DNA from: Actinacidiphila epipremni
GTDB taxonomy: Bacteria; Actinomycetota; Actinomycetes; Streptomycetales; Streptomycetaceae
Assembly: GCF_012034175.1 (NCBI RefSeq)
Contig: NZ_JAATEJ010000024.1
Coordinates: 62,001 to 126,000, forward strand
Reading direction: 5' to 3'
Length of the DNA stretch: 64,000 nt
Shown here: piece by piece, positions 15,680 to 26,800 of the stretch
Numbering within the stretch: the first letter of the stretch is position 1
Layout of the letters: every line of letters begins with the position of its first letter
Position numbers and translations under genes: made by a program
The notes under the pieces: model-generated
The model's input: the letters and a program-made list of their open reading frames with translations, nothing else
Database searches by the model: none
Told to the model about the DNA's origin: nothing

Positions 15680-17242
15680 ATGCCCACCCCCGAGCACGTC
15701 CCCAGCACCACCACGGCCGGCACCGCCGGTTCCTACGACGTCGTCGTGGCCGGCGGCGGACCTGGCGGTTCCACCACCGCCGCGCTGGTCGCGATGGCCG
15801 GCCACCGGGTCCTGCTGCTGGAGAAGGAGTCCTTCCCCCGCCACCAGATCGGCGAATCGCTGCTGCCCGCGACGATCCACGGTGTCTGCCGCTTCCTCGG
15901 GGTGACCGGCGAACTGGAGAAGGCCGGCTTCATGCCCAAGCGCGGCGGCACCTTCCGCTGGGGCGCCAACCCCGAGCCGTGGAACTTCCTGTTCGCCTAC
16001 TCCCCGCTCATGTCCGGGCCGACCTCCACCGCCTACCAGGTGGAGCGCATGAAGTTCGACAAGATCCTCCTCGACAACGCCCGCCGGGTCGGCGTCGAGG
16101 TGCGCGAGCAGTGCACGGCCGTGGCCGCGCTGCGCGAGGGCGGGCAGGTCGCCGGGCTGCGCTGGACGGACACCGACGGCCGGGCCCACGAGACCCGCGC
16201 CCGGTACGTCGTCGACGCCTCCGGCAGCAACAGCAGGCTCGCCCGCACGGTCGCCGACCGCCACTACTCCGACTTCTTCCGCAACGTGGCCCTCTACGGC
16301 TACTACGAGGGCGGCAAGCGGCTGCCGGGACCCGACGCCGGCAACATCCTGTGCTGCGCGTGGGACGACGGCTGGTTCTGGTACATCCCGCTCACCGACA
16401 CCCTCACCAGCGTCGGCGCGGTCGTCAACCGCTCCCAGATCGGCGCCCTGTCGCGCGATCCGGAAGCCGCCATGGCCCGGTTCGTCGAGCGCGCCCCGAT
16501 GATCAAGGACTACCTGAAGGACGCCGTACGCGTCACCGACGGCCCGTACGGCCGACTGCGCGTCCGCAAGGACTACTCGTACGCCATGGAGCGCTTCTGG
16601 CAGCCCGGCATGGTGCTGGTCGGCGACGCCGCCTGCTTCGTCGACCCGGTCTTCTCCACCGGCGTCCACCTGGCCACCTACGGCGGCCTGCTCGCGGCGC
16701 GCTCGATCAACAGCGTGCTGGGCGGGGGCCTGGCCGAGGAGCGCGCCTTCGGCGAGTTCGAGCGCCGCTACCGCCGCGAGTACGGGGTGTTCTACGAATT
16801 CCTGCTCGCCTTCTACGACATGCAGCACAACGAGGAGTCGTACTTCTGGCAGGCCCGCAAGGTCTCCCGCGCCGAGGCCACCGACCTGCGCGCCTTCGTC
16901 GAGCTGATCGGCGGCGTCTCCTCCGGCGAGTCGGCGCTGATCGACCTCGACACGCTCAAGGAGCGCTTCGGCAGCTCGTCGAAGGACCTCGCGGACGCGG
17001 TGACCCGCACCGGGCCGGCGCAGAGCGAGAGCGGGGAGCGGATGGGCGAGCTGTTCGGCACCCAGGTGGTCACGGAGGTCATGCAGGGCATGAACGAGAT
17101 CCAGGCCCGCGCCTCCATGGGCGGCGTGACCACGCTGGAGAAACCGCTGTTCGAGGGCGGCCTGGTGGCCTCTCCCGACGGCCTCGGCTGGGCCCTTCCC
17201 ACGCCGGCCGGTACCGGGGCCGAGCCCCAGGCCGGTGCGTGA
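15680..17242 (+). CDS. Flavin-dependent halogenase (predicted dihydroxybenzoate chlorinase)
   Basis: 520 residues, ATG with AGGGAG upstream. The FAD-binding GGGPGGSTTA lies near residue 30. FPRHQIGESLLPA is the usual halogenase segment. WFWYIP (residues 232-237) matches the WxWxIP signature that separates halogenases from monooxygenases. GDAACFVDPVFSTGVHLA is the second FAD motif. The long C-terminal part resembles CmlS/tryptophan-halogenase relatives that act on phenolic or carrier-bound substrates. In a catecholate locus the natural target is DHB, free or carrier-bound, giving chloro-DHB. A flavin reductase partner is not adjacent. The regiochemistry is an inference from known chlorocatechol siderophores. 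Confidence 0.85.
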   Translation: MPTPEHVPSTTTAGTAGSYDVVVAGGGPGGSTTAALVAMAGHRVLLLEKESFPRHQIGESLLPATIHGVCRFLGVTGELEKAGFMPKRGGTFRWGANPEPWNFLFAYSPLMSGPTSTAYQVERMKFDKILLDNARRVGVEVREQCTAVAALREGGQVAGLRWTDTDGRAHETRARYVVDASGSNSRLARTVADRHYSDFFRNVALYGYYEGGKRLPGPDAGNILCCAWDDGWFWYIPLTDTLTSVGAVVNRSQIGALSRDPEAAMARFVERAPMIKDYLKDAVRVTDGPYGRLRVRKDYSYAMERFWQPGMVLVGDAACFVDPVFSTGVHLATYGGLLAARSINSVLGGGLAEERAFGEFERRYRREYGVFYEFLLAFYDMQHNEESYFWQARKVSRAEATDLRAFVELIGGVSSGESALIDLDTLKERFGSSSKDLADAVTRTGPAQSESGERMGELFGTQVVTEVMQGMNEIQARASMGGVTTLEKPLFEGGLVASPDGLGWALPTPAGTGAEPQAGA

Positions 17243-18450
17243 GCCAGGTGCCCGTGTCCACGCTGACCCGCCCCCGCCCCGTGCACCGGCCCGCCGAGCT
17301 GCTGGCGGCCTATCTCACCGGCTCGTTCTACTTCTCCTCGCCGTACGGGACGCTGCTCGCCGACGGTGTGCGCACCCGGGTGCACGGCAGTCCCCGGCGG
17401 CGGGCCGCCGCCGCGGCCCGCGCCCTCGACGAGGCTGCGGCAGGCGGCGTGCCCGACCCCGTGGTGGTCGGCGCCCTCGGCTTCCGCCCGGACGCCGAGG
17501 CCAGCCTGCTGGTGCCCGCGGTCGTACGGCGGGCCGCCGCCCCCTCGGCTGCCGCGGCCCACCCGCCGGGCGGGCAGGCCCCCACCGGATGGACGGTACG
17601 GCTGCAGCCCGAACCCGACGGCTACGTCGGCGCGGTGGGCCGGGCACTCGACCTGATCGGGCAGGGGGCGCTGCGCAAAGTCGTGCTGGCCCGCTGCCTG
17701 AAGCTCACGGCGGCCGACCCGGTCGCCGTGACGTCCCTGCTGGCCGGGCTGGTGCGGGCCAACCCCGCGGCCTACGCCTTCGCCGCCGATGTCACCGCCC
17801 CCGGGGACCGCGCCCCGCGCACCCTGGTCGGGGCCAGCCCCGAACTGCTGGTCGCCCGCAACGGCGTGACCGTCACCGCCAACCCCCTGGCCGGCTCCGC
17901 GCCCAGGGCCGGCGAGGCGTCGGTCGACCGCGCCAGGGTCGCCGCGCTGCGCGACTCGGCCAAGGACCTCGGCGAGCACGCCCACACCGCCGGGCATGTC
18001 GCCGACGTGCTCGGCCGGTTCTGCACGGACCTCGACGTACCCGAACGCCCCGAGGTGATCGGCACGCCGACCATGTGGCACCTGTCCACCCGGATCAGCG
18101 GACGGCTGCGCGATCCGGCGGACCCGGACTGCTCGGCCCTCGGCCTGGCCGAGGCACTGCACCCCACACCGGCCGTCGGCGGGGTGCCGGCCGACCGGGC
18201 ACTGACCGCCATCGCCGCCCTGGAACCCCAGGACCGCGGCTACTACGCCGGGATGGTCGGCTGGACGGACCGGCACGGCGACGGCGAGTGGGCGCTGTCC
18301 ATCCGCAGCGCCGAGGTCTGCGACCGGACGGTACGGCTGTTCGCCGGCGCCGGCATCGTCGCCGACTCCGATCCGCGCGCCGAACTGGCCGAGACCGCGG
18401 CCAAGTTCCGCACACTGCTGGGCGCCCTCGGCTTCGAGGACCCGGTATGA
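17239..18450 (+). CDS. dhbC: Isochorismate synthase
   Basis: 403 residues, GTG overlapping the halogenase stop (GTGA). A chorismate-utilising enzyme: LRKVVLARCLKL, GASPELLVARNG, the NPLAGSAPR catalytic loop, and the C-terminal HPTPAVGGVPAD...GYYAGMVGW and LFAGAGIVADSDP stretches typical of EntC/DhbC. It converts chorismate to isochorismate, the entry step of DHB synthesis. Its position in the second iron-box unit rather than beside the other dhb genes means both promoters must fire to make DHB. Confidence 0.92.
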   Translation: MSQVPVSTLTRPRPVHRPAELLAAYLTGSFYFSSPYGTLLADGVRTRVHGSPRRRAAAAARALDEAAAGGVPDPVVVGALGFRPDAEASLLVPAVVRRAAAPSAAAAHPPGGQAPTGWTVRLQPEPDGYVGAVGRALDLIGQGALRKVVLARCLKLTAADPVAVTSLLAGLVRANPAAYAFAADVTAPGDRAPRTLVGASPELLVARNGVTVTANPLAGSAPRAGEASVDRARVAALRDSAKDLGEHAHTAGHVADVLGRFCTDLDVPERPEVIGTPTMWHLSTRISGRLRDPADPDCSALGLAEALHPTPAVGGVPADRALTAIAALEPQDRGYYAGMVGWTDRHGDGEWALSIRSAEVCDRTVRLFAGAGIVADSDPRAELAETAAKFRTLLGALGFEDPV

Positions 18451-18541
18451 GCACCCGCCGGGGACCCCGCCCGTCCCGGCACCACCCCTCCCCCCTGCCG
18501 CGCCGCCCCACCGCGGCGCCGCCACGAGTAGGAGCCCACTG

Positions 18542-18781
18542 ATGAGCGAGGGCCTGACGCCCGACCGTATCCGCGCGGACGTCGCCGAACTGCTCGGCTG
18601 CGACCCCTCCGACCTGGCCCCGGGCGAGAACCTGCGCGATCTCGGCCTGGACTCGGTGCGCCTGATGACCCTGGTCGAGCGGTGGCGCGCGGACGGCGCC
18701 GGCGAGCTGGAGCTGCCGGACCTGGCCGAGCGCCCCGAACTGGACCACTGGCTCGCCGTCCTGACGGGCCGTACGGCGTGA
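18542..18781 (+). CDS. Free-standing aryl carrier protein
   Basis: 79 residues with one acyl-carrier fold. The phosphopantetheine attachment serine is Ser38 in LGLDSVRLM. A Shine-Dalgarno (AGTAGGAG) precedes the ATG. It takes the place of the C-terminal carrier domain missing from the isochorismatase and should receive the (chloro)dihydroxybenzoyl group from the AMP ligase, then present it to the first condensation domain of the NRPS. The next gene overlaps its stop (GTGA). Confidence 0.9.
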   Translation: MSEGLTPDRIRADVAELLGCDPSDLAPGENLRDLGLDSVRLMTLVERWRADGAGELELPDLAERPELDHWLAVLTGRTA

Positions 18782-19638
18782 CGGACACCGGGCAGGGGCA
18801 GCGCCACCTGGAGCGGATCGCGCAGGTCCTGGCCGGGCGCCGCCCCGAGAAGGTGCGCTACCCGATCCGCATCCGCCGTACGGAAGTGGTCCGTACCGCG
18901 GCGGTCGGCGCCGGCCTGCTGCGCGTCACGCTCGGCGGACCGGGCACCGCGGGGTTCGAGGCGCACTCGCCGATCGACCACGTCAAGCTGCTCTTCCCCG
19001 ACCCCGACGGCTCGCTGCGCCTGCCGGAACCGGACGGTGACCTGCTGCGCTGGCCGCGCCCCCACCCCACGTCGCGGGAGTACACCGTACGGCGCCACGA
19101 CCCGGTGGCCGGCGAGATCGACATCGACATCGCCCCGCACGAGGGCGGCCTCGCCTCGGACTGGGCCCAGGCCGTACGGCCCGGAGCGGTCCTGCATGTG
19201 GCGGGTCCGCCGGGCGGCCTCATCGTCCCGGCCGCCTACGACCGCTACCTGCTGGCCGGCGACATCACCGCGCTGCCCGCGATCGCACGCTGGCTGGAGG
19301 AGCTTCCCCGGGACGCCAAGGGCTGGGCGTTCGTCGAGGTCGCCCGCGCCGCGGAGGAGATCGAGCTCGCGCCGCCCCGGGGCGTCGAGGTGCGCTGGCT
19401 GCACCGGGGCGACCGCCCGCCGGGCACCGGCGGCGCGCTGGCCCGGGCGGTCACCGCGCTGACCGTCCCGCCCGGCGAGCGGCTGTACGCCTGGATGGCC
19501 GGCGAGGCGGGCCAGGTCAGGCCGCTGCGCCGCTGGGTGCGCGACGAACTGCGCCTGGAGCGCAGCGACTACGAGATCACCGGCTACTGGAAGCGCGGCG
19601 TCGCGGACTTCGACGACGACCAGGAGCACGAGCACTGA
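18778..19638 (+). CDS. Siderophore-interacting protein (FAD-dependent ferric-siderophore reductase)
   Basis: 286 residues, GTG start overlapping the carrier stop. The SIP family pattern is clear: an N-terminal FAD-binding beta-barrel (IDHVKLLFPDPDG, SREYTVRRHDP), then GPPGG and YLLAGDITALPAIARWLEEL, and a C-terminal NAD(P)H domain ending YAWMAGEAGQVRPLRRWVRD and ITGYWKRG. Such enzymes reduce Fe3+ in the imported siderophore to release Fe2+ in the cytoplasm. For catecholates, whose redox potential is very low, a reductase of this type often works with hydrolysis or protonation. The gene sits where an iron-release function is expected. Confidence 0.92.
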   Translation: MTDTGQGQRHLERIAQVLAGRRPEKVRYPIRIRRTEVVRTAAVGAGLLRVTLGGPGTAGFEAHSPIDHVKLLFPDPDGSLRLPEPDGDLLRWPRPHPTSREYTVRRHDPVAGEIDIDIAPHEGGLASDWAQAVRPGAVLHVAGPPGGLIVPAAYDRYLLAGDITALPAIARWLEELPRDAKGWAFVEVARAAEEIELAPPRGVEVRWLHRGDRPPGTGGALARAVTALTVPPGERLYAWMAGEAGQVRPLRRWVRDELRLERSDYEITGYWKRGVADFDDDQEHEH

Positions 19639-19746
19639 CCAGCGGTGCCCCCGCGCAGATCCCCTCCCGGCGCCCTGCCGGGAGGCCATGGACCACGACG
19701 GGACCCGGCCGAGCCGGCCGGCCCCGCCCAGCAGAAGGAGTCGCAC

Positions 19747-20745
19747 ATGTTCACGCGCAGATCATCGGGCCTCGTCGGTGCCCTGGCACTGGCCCTGGCC
19801 CTCAGCGCGTGCGGGTCGTCGGACAACGGCACCGCGGCAGCGCCCCAGAAGGTCGAGACCCGGGTGTTCACCGCGGACAACGGCAAGGTCACCATCCCCG
19901 TCCACCCCGAGCGGGTGGTCGCCACCGGCTACGCGGTGCCCACCCTGATCGAGGCCGGCGCCCCCCTGGTCGGGATCTCCTCATGGCAGCGGGGCGAGGC
20001 CATGATGGACGCCGACGAGCTCGCCACCTACAAGAAGCTCGCCAGGGTCGCCGGCGAGCAGGCGTCGGAGACCAACTACGAGGCCATCGCCAAGGCCAAG
20101 CCCGACCTCATCGTCCTCGGGGTCCCGCTCCCCGCCCTCGGCGACATCGACGTCAAGCGGCTGACGGCGATCGCACCGGTGGTCGCGGTCGGACCGATGC
20201 TGCCCACCCAGTGGCGCGAGGTGTCCCGCAAGCACGCCGACGCCGCCGGGGTGCTCACCAGGTACGAGAGCGCGCAGGCCGCGTACGAGGCCAAGGCCGC
20301 GGAGCTGAAGAAGAAATACCAGAACGTCCTGCCGGCGCTGAAGCTGGGCCACGTCGGCGCCTACGGGGACACCTCCAAGGGCACGTTCCAGCGGGAGTTC
20401 AACGGCTCGTGGGGCACCAACGTGGCCCAGGACATCGGCGCGAACTACTACGGCAAGGTGAAGAAGCCGGGGCCCGGGTCCAAGTCGGTCAGCGAGTACC
20501 CGTCCATGGAGCAGCTCGGCGACTCCCTCGGCGAGGCCGACGCCATCACGTACTCCGTCAACTGCGACGGCAGCCTCCCCGATTCGGTCAAGGCCGTCGT
20601 CGGCTCCCGGCTGTGGCAGAACCTGCCGGCGGTCAAGAAGAAGATGACCTTCCCCATCGCCTGCACCGAAGCCGCCACGTACGGGGACGCCCTGAAGACC
20701 CTGGACGCGATCGACACCTCGTTCGCGCCGCTGCTGGAGAAGTGA
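19747..20745 (+). CDS. Siderophore-binding lipoprotein of an ABC importer
   Basis: 332 residues. An N-terminal signal with a lipobox (LALSACGSS) puts the mature protein on the outer face of the membrane as a lipoprotein. The fold is of the FecB/FepB class-III binding-protein type: [24 protein letters not shown], then a long central helix ([12 protein letters not shown]) and a C-terminal lobe. It should bind the ferric siderophore made here and hand it to a FecCD-type permease and ATPase. Those partners are not in the window, so import relies on genes elsewhere. Confidence 0.88.
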   Translation: MFTRRSSGLVGALALALALSACGSSDNGTAAAPQKVETRVFTADNGKVTIPVHPERVVATGYAVPTLIEAGAPLVGISSWQRGEAMMDADELATYKKLARVAGEQASETNYEAIAKAKPDLIVLGVPLPALGDIDVKRLTAIAPVVAVGPMLPTQWREVSRKHADAAGVLTRYESAQAAYEAKAAELKKKYQNVLPALKLGHVGAYGDTSKGTFQREFNGSWGTNVAQDIGANYYGKVKKPGPGSKSVSEYPSMEQLGDSLGEADAITYSVNCDGSLPDSVKAVVGSRLWQNLPAVKKKMTFPIACTEAATYGDALKTLDAIDTSFAPLLEK

Positions 20746-20818
20746 CCGGCCCCCGGCATCCCCCGCGCCGCCGGTGACCGTGGCGATCGTCGACCGGAGA
20801 CATTGCAAGGAGAGTGAG

Positions 20819-23800
20819 TTGACCACCCCACCCGTCCCCGCGGATCGACTGCTTCCCCTGACCGGTGCCCAGCTGGGCATCTGGCACGCGCAACGCCTGG
20901 AGCCGGAATCGCCGTACTACGTCGTCGGCGACGTCGTCGAGATATCCGGCGGCGCGGACCCGATCGACCCGCGGGCGCTGGCCGAGGCGGTCCGGGCGAC
21001 CACCCAGGAGGCCGAGAGCCTGCGCCTGCGGGTGTACGACACCCCCTCGGGGCCACGGCAGGCGGTGAGCGACGCCCCCGTCGGGCTGCCCCGGATCGTC
21101 GACCTCGGCGGCAGCGGCGACCCGGCGGCCGAGGCCGCCGCGCTCGTCGAGGCCGAGCGGGCGCGGGCCGCCGAGACCTGCCGTGCGATGGTGGACCGTC
21201 CCCTGTACTCGCCCGTCGTCATCCGGCTGTCCGACCGCGAGGTCTGGTACACCCAGATGGGCCACCACCTGGTCATCGACGGCTACAGCGGGGCCATGCT
21301 GGCGCGCCGCACGGCGGCCCACTACACCGCGCTGGTGCGGGGGACCGAGCCGCCACGGCCGCTGTTCGGCACGATCGAGGGCGTCGTCGCGGCCGACCGC
21401 GCGTACCGCGACAGCCAGGAGGCGGCCGTCGACCGCGCCTACTGGGTCGACCGCTTCACCCCCCTGCCCGACCTCGGGGAGACGCGCCCCCCGGCCGGCC
21501 CCTCCGGCCGCTCCCTGAGCGCCGGCACCGTCCTCGGCCCCGCCGGCACGGCAAGGCTGCGGGCCTTCGCGGACCGGGCGAAGGCCACCTGGGGCGAGGC
21601 GCTGATCGCCTGCTACGCCGCCTTCCTGCACCGCATGCTGGGCCGTACCGACGTGGTCTTCGCCCTGCCGCTCATGTGCCGGACCGCCTCCGTCGAACTG
21701 CGCACGCCGGCCATGGCCGTCAACGTGCTGCCCCTGCGGATACGCGTGCACCCCGAGGACGGATTCGCGGAGCTGACCGGGCGGGTGGCCGCCGCGCTCC
21801 GCGAGACGCGCAGGCACCAGCGCTACCGCGGTGAGGACCTGCCCCGCGACCTCGGCGCTCCCGGGGCGGGCGCGCTGCTGCACGGCCGCGGCATCAACCT
21901 CAAGGCGTTCGACCTGGCCATGGACTTCGCCGGCGCGACCGGGCGGATGCGCAACATCGCCGGCGGGCCGCCCGAGGACATGGGCCTGGCCGTGCTGCCC
22001 ACCCCCGACGGCGGGCTGCACCTCGGCTTCGAGGTGGACGCCCGCGACAACGACCAGGAGTCGGTCGACGGCAAGCTGGCCGGCCTGTGCACACTGCTGG
22101 ACGGCCTGCTCGACGGACGGCCCGTGGGCCGGATCCCCATGGGCGGCAAGGCGGCGGAGATCCCGGCCCCGTGGGTGCCCGAGGCCCTTCCCGGCACGCC
22201 GCTGCTCGTACCGGACGCCTTCGACGCCATGGCCGGCGCGGCCGATCCCGGGCACACCGCCCTGGTGTGCGGCACCGACCGGCTGACCGCCGGGGAACTG
22301 GCCGGGCGGGTGCACCGGCTGGCCCGCGCCCTGCGCGCCCGCGGTATCGGCCCCGACGACCTCGTGGCGCTGGCGCTGCCCCGCTCGGCGGACCTGGTGA
22401 CCGCCCTGCTGGCGGTCCTGGACGCGGGCGCCGCCTTCCTGCCGCTGGACACCGCCCATCCGCCGCGGCGGCTGCACGACATCCTCGACGACGCCCGGCC
22501 GGCCCTGGTGATCACCGCGGGCGCGGTCGACGGAGTCCCCTGGGAGACACTGCTGGACGAGGCGGAAGACCTCTGCGCGGCGCCCCTAAACCTCGGTGAA
22601 CTCGCCGCGCCCCGGCACCCGGAGCACCTGGCCTACGTCATCCACACCTCCGGGTCGGCCGGCCGGCCCAAGGGCGTGCTCGGCCGGGCCGGCGGTCTCG
22701 CGGCACTGCTGCACCACCAGCGCGCCACGGTCGTCGCCGAGGCGGAACACGCCGCGGGCCGGCAGCTGCGTGTCGCCCACACCTACTCCTTCGCCTTCGA
22801 CTCGGCCTTCGACCACCTCGTGTGGCTGCTGTGCGGGCACCGACTGCACCTCTACGACGCCGACACCGTCCGCGACGCCGACGCCCTGCTCACCGCCTAC
22901 GCCCGCGACGGCATCGACGTCGTCGACACCACACCCTCGATGGCCGCCGCCCTGGTCGACGGGGGCCTGCTGGACCTGCGGCCGACCCTGCTGGTCCTCG
23001 GCGGCGAGCCGACGCCCCCCGCGCTGTGGCGCCGTATCGCCGCCTGCGCGGTCACCGCCCGCAACATGTACGGGCCGACCGAGGCGACCGTGGACAGCAC
23101 CACGGCGGTCGTCGCCGGCGACGAGCCGACCATCGGCGCGCCGCTCGCGGGCACCCGCTGCTACGTCCTGGACCACGCCTTGCAGCCGGTTCCGCGCGGC
23201 ACGGCGGGCGAACTGTACCTGGCCGGGCCGCACCTGGCCCGCGGCTACCTCGGCGCGCCCGGCGCGACCGCGGAGCGCTTCCCGGCCGACCCCTACGGGC
23301 CGCCCGGGTCGCGGATGTACCGCACCGGGGACCTGGCCCGCTGGGTGACCGGACGCGGACTGGACTACCTGGGCCGGGCCGACGGCCAGGTGAAGGTCCG
23401 CGGCCACCGGATCGAGCTGGGCGAGGTCGAGGCCGCGCTCGCCGCCGTACCCGGAGTGGCCGCCGCCGCAGCCGCCGTACGGTCGGCCCGGCTGGTCGGC
23501 TACGTCGTGTCCGCCACCGTCACCGCCGAGGCGGTGCGCGCGGACCTGGCGGCGCGGGTGCCGGAACACCTGGTGCCCGCCGCCGTGGTCGTGCTCGACA
23601 CGCTGCCGCTCACACCCAACGGCAAGCTCGACCGCGCCGCGCTTCCGCTGCCGGCGGTCGCGGGCGGCGGAAGGGAGCCCCGCACCGAGCGGGAGCGGCT
23701 GCTGTGCGCCGCGATCGCCGAGGCGTTCGAGGTGGAAGAGGTCGGCGTGGACGACGACTTCTACGACCTCGGCGGGGACAGCATCACGGCGATCACGGTC

Positions 23801-26800
23801 AGCAGCAGGCTGCGGGCAATGGGGCTCGAACTGCGGCCCCGCGATCTGCTGGCCCGCCGCAGCTTCGCCTCGCTGGCCGCTTCCGCCGGCCGGGTCGAGC
23901 AGACCGGCGAGGCGCCCGACGACCCCAGCGGGCCGGTCACCGCGCCGCCCATCGTGCGGGGCCTGCTCGACGCGCACCAGGACGTGGACACCGTCGCCGG
24001 CTACGCCCAGTGGACGGTCCTGCGCGTGGACGCGCTCTCCCCGGACACCCTCCGCGCGGGCGTACGGACCCTCCTCGACCGGCACGACGCGTTGCGGCTG
24101 CGCGTCCACGACGGCGGCCTGGAGATCCTCCCCGAGGGCTCGGTGCCCGCAGTCGTCACGGAGGCCCGGGGCGTGGACGCCGCGACGGCCGCCCGGCGGT
24201 CGGCGGGCCGGCTCGACCCGCGGCGCGGCGACCTGCTGCGGGCCGAGCTGATCCGCACCGAGGACGGCGAGCCGGACCAGGTGGTCCTCGTCGTGCACCA
24301 CCTGGCGATGGACGGCGTCTCCTGGCGCATCCTCGTACCCGACTTGTACGCGGCCTGCACCGGCGGCGCCCTGGAACCGGTCGGCGCCTCCTGGCGGCGG
24401 CACACGGCGCTCCTGGCCGAGCAGGGCGCCACGGGGGCACGCCGTGGTGAACTCGCCCACTGGCAGGACGTCCTCGGCTCCGCGACCCGTATCGGACCCC
24501 GGCCGCTCGACCCGGCCCTGGACACGGTCGCCACCGCCCGCCGGACGGTCACCCTGGCCTCCCCGGCCGTCACCGAAGCCGTCCTGACCACGCTGCCGTC
24601 CGCCTACCGCGCCGGCGTCGACGAAGTGCTGCTGTCCGCGCTCGTCCTGGCCCTGCGCGAGTGGGGCGGCTTCCGTGACGCGGTCACCGTCACCCTGGAG
24701 GGCCACGGCCGCGAGCACCTCGACCTGGCCCGTACCGTCGGCTGGTTCACCAGCGAGTACCCGGTGCGCGTACCGGCTGCCGGCGACGTGCGGGAGGTGC
24801 TGCGCGCGGCGAAGGAAGCCAAGCGGGCGGTGCCCGGGCAGGGCCTCGGCTACGGCGTCCTGCGCCACCTCGACCCGGCCGGCGCGGGCCTGGCCGCCGT
24901 CCCGCCGCCCGACGTCCTGCTCAACTACCTGGGCCGCTTCGCCGCACCGCCCGGCACCGGATGGCGGCTGCCCGAGCAGGACGCCTTCCGGGTGCTCGAA
25001 CCCGGCGCCAAGGCGCTGGAGCAGGTCCTGGCACTCAACTGCTTCGTCCACGAGGGCGACGCGCCCCGGCTCGCCGTCGAGTGGACGGCCGCGACCGGCG
25101 TCGTCACCCCCGAAGCGCTGGCGGCCCTGCACGAGGCATGGGGCCAGGCGCTGGACCTGCTGGCCGGGCACGCCCGGCACGCCACCGGCGGACTGACACC
25201 GTCGGACCTCCCGCTGGTCGCGCTCGACCAGGCCGCCATCGACCGCCTGGAGCGCGCCGGCCGGATCCAGGACGTGTGGCCCGCCACCCCGCTCCAGGTG
25301 GGGCTGTCCTTCCACACCCTGGTCCGCGACGACCAGGACACCGACGTCTACGTGGTCCAGGCCGTGACGACACTCGAAGGCGCACTCGACCGCGACCGCC
25401 TCGCCGAGGCCGCACGGGAGCTGCTGCGCCGCAACCCCTCGCTGCGTGTCCACCTCGCCCAAGCCGGCGACGAGGTCGTACAGGTCGTCCCCGCCGGCGT
25501 CACCCTCGAATGGCGTCAGGACGACGACTTCGACACGGCCGCCCGCGCCGAACTGGCCCGCCCCTTCGACCCGTCCCGGCCACCCCTCATCCGCTTCCTG
25601 CTCTCCCGCGTCGGCCCGGCCACGCACAAACTGGTGATCACCAACCACCACGCCCTGCTGGACGGCTGGTCCATGCCGCTGGTCGGCCGGACTCTGCTGG
25701 GCATCTACGCCGAGCTGGGCGGCGGGCCCGCCGTGCCCGCCGGCCCCGACGTCGCGGAATACCACCGGTGGCTGGCCCGCCGGGACCGCGAGGCGTCCCG
25801 GGCCGCATGGCGGCAGGCACTCGACGGCGTCGACGGCGCGACACGGCTGGCACCCGCGACCGCCAGGACCGCCCTCGCCCGGCCCGAACGGGTGGCGGTC
25901 GAGCTGGGCGCCGACTTCAGCGGACAGCTGCGCGCCTTCGCCCGCGAGCAGGGCGTCACCTTGACCACGGTGCTCCAGACCGCGTGGGGCCTGCTGCTGA
26001 GCCGGCTCACCGGACGCGACGACGTCATCTTCGGCTGCCCGGTCTCCGGCCGTCCCGCCGACGTGGACCGCGTCGAGCTCATGATCGGGCAGCTCGGGAC
26101 CACCATCCCGGTGCGCGTGCGGTGCACCCCGGGGGAGACGGCGCACGACCTCATGGCGCGCGTGCACGCCCACAGCATCGCGCTGGCCGACCACCACCAC
26201 GTCGGCCTGCCCGAGATCCAGCGCCTCGCCGGCGCCGGCGAGCTGTTCGACACGATGCTGGTGATGGAGAACTTCCCGCTGTCCGACCGCAGCCGCACCC
26301 CGCTCGGCCCCGGCCTCGACCTGGCCGCAGTGGACATCACCGACGCCACGCACTACGCGCTGACCGTCATCGTGCTGCCGGGGCAGGACATCACGATCGG
26401 GCTCGGCTACCAGCCCGGCGTCCTCGGCGAGCAGCAGGTGCGCGACTACGGGCGCTGGCTGCACAACCTGCTGCGGGAGATCGTCCGCGACCCGCGGCGG
26501 CCCGCCGTCGCACTGCCGGCGCTGGACCCCGCCGAGCGGGAGCGGATGCTGCGGGCCGGCGCCGGCCCGGTGCCCGCCGAGCGGCGCGGCCACTGGCTGG
26601 CGGAGTTCGCCTCCTGGGTGCGCCGCAAGCCCGACGGCCAGGCGCTGGTGTGCCGCGACCGCAGCCTGACCTACCGGGAGCTGGACCGGGCGGCCAACCG
26701 GCTCGCGCACGCCCTGATCCGGCGCGGCGTCCGGCCCCAGGACCCGGTCGCCGTGCTGCTCGGGCGGGACATCGAGATGACGGTGGCGCTGTTCGCCGTG

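Noticed and set aside
16813-19746. Long minus-strand frame opposite the isochorismate synthase and reductase
   Set aside because: Same GC-driven shadow effect; no motif or ribosome site.
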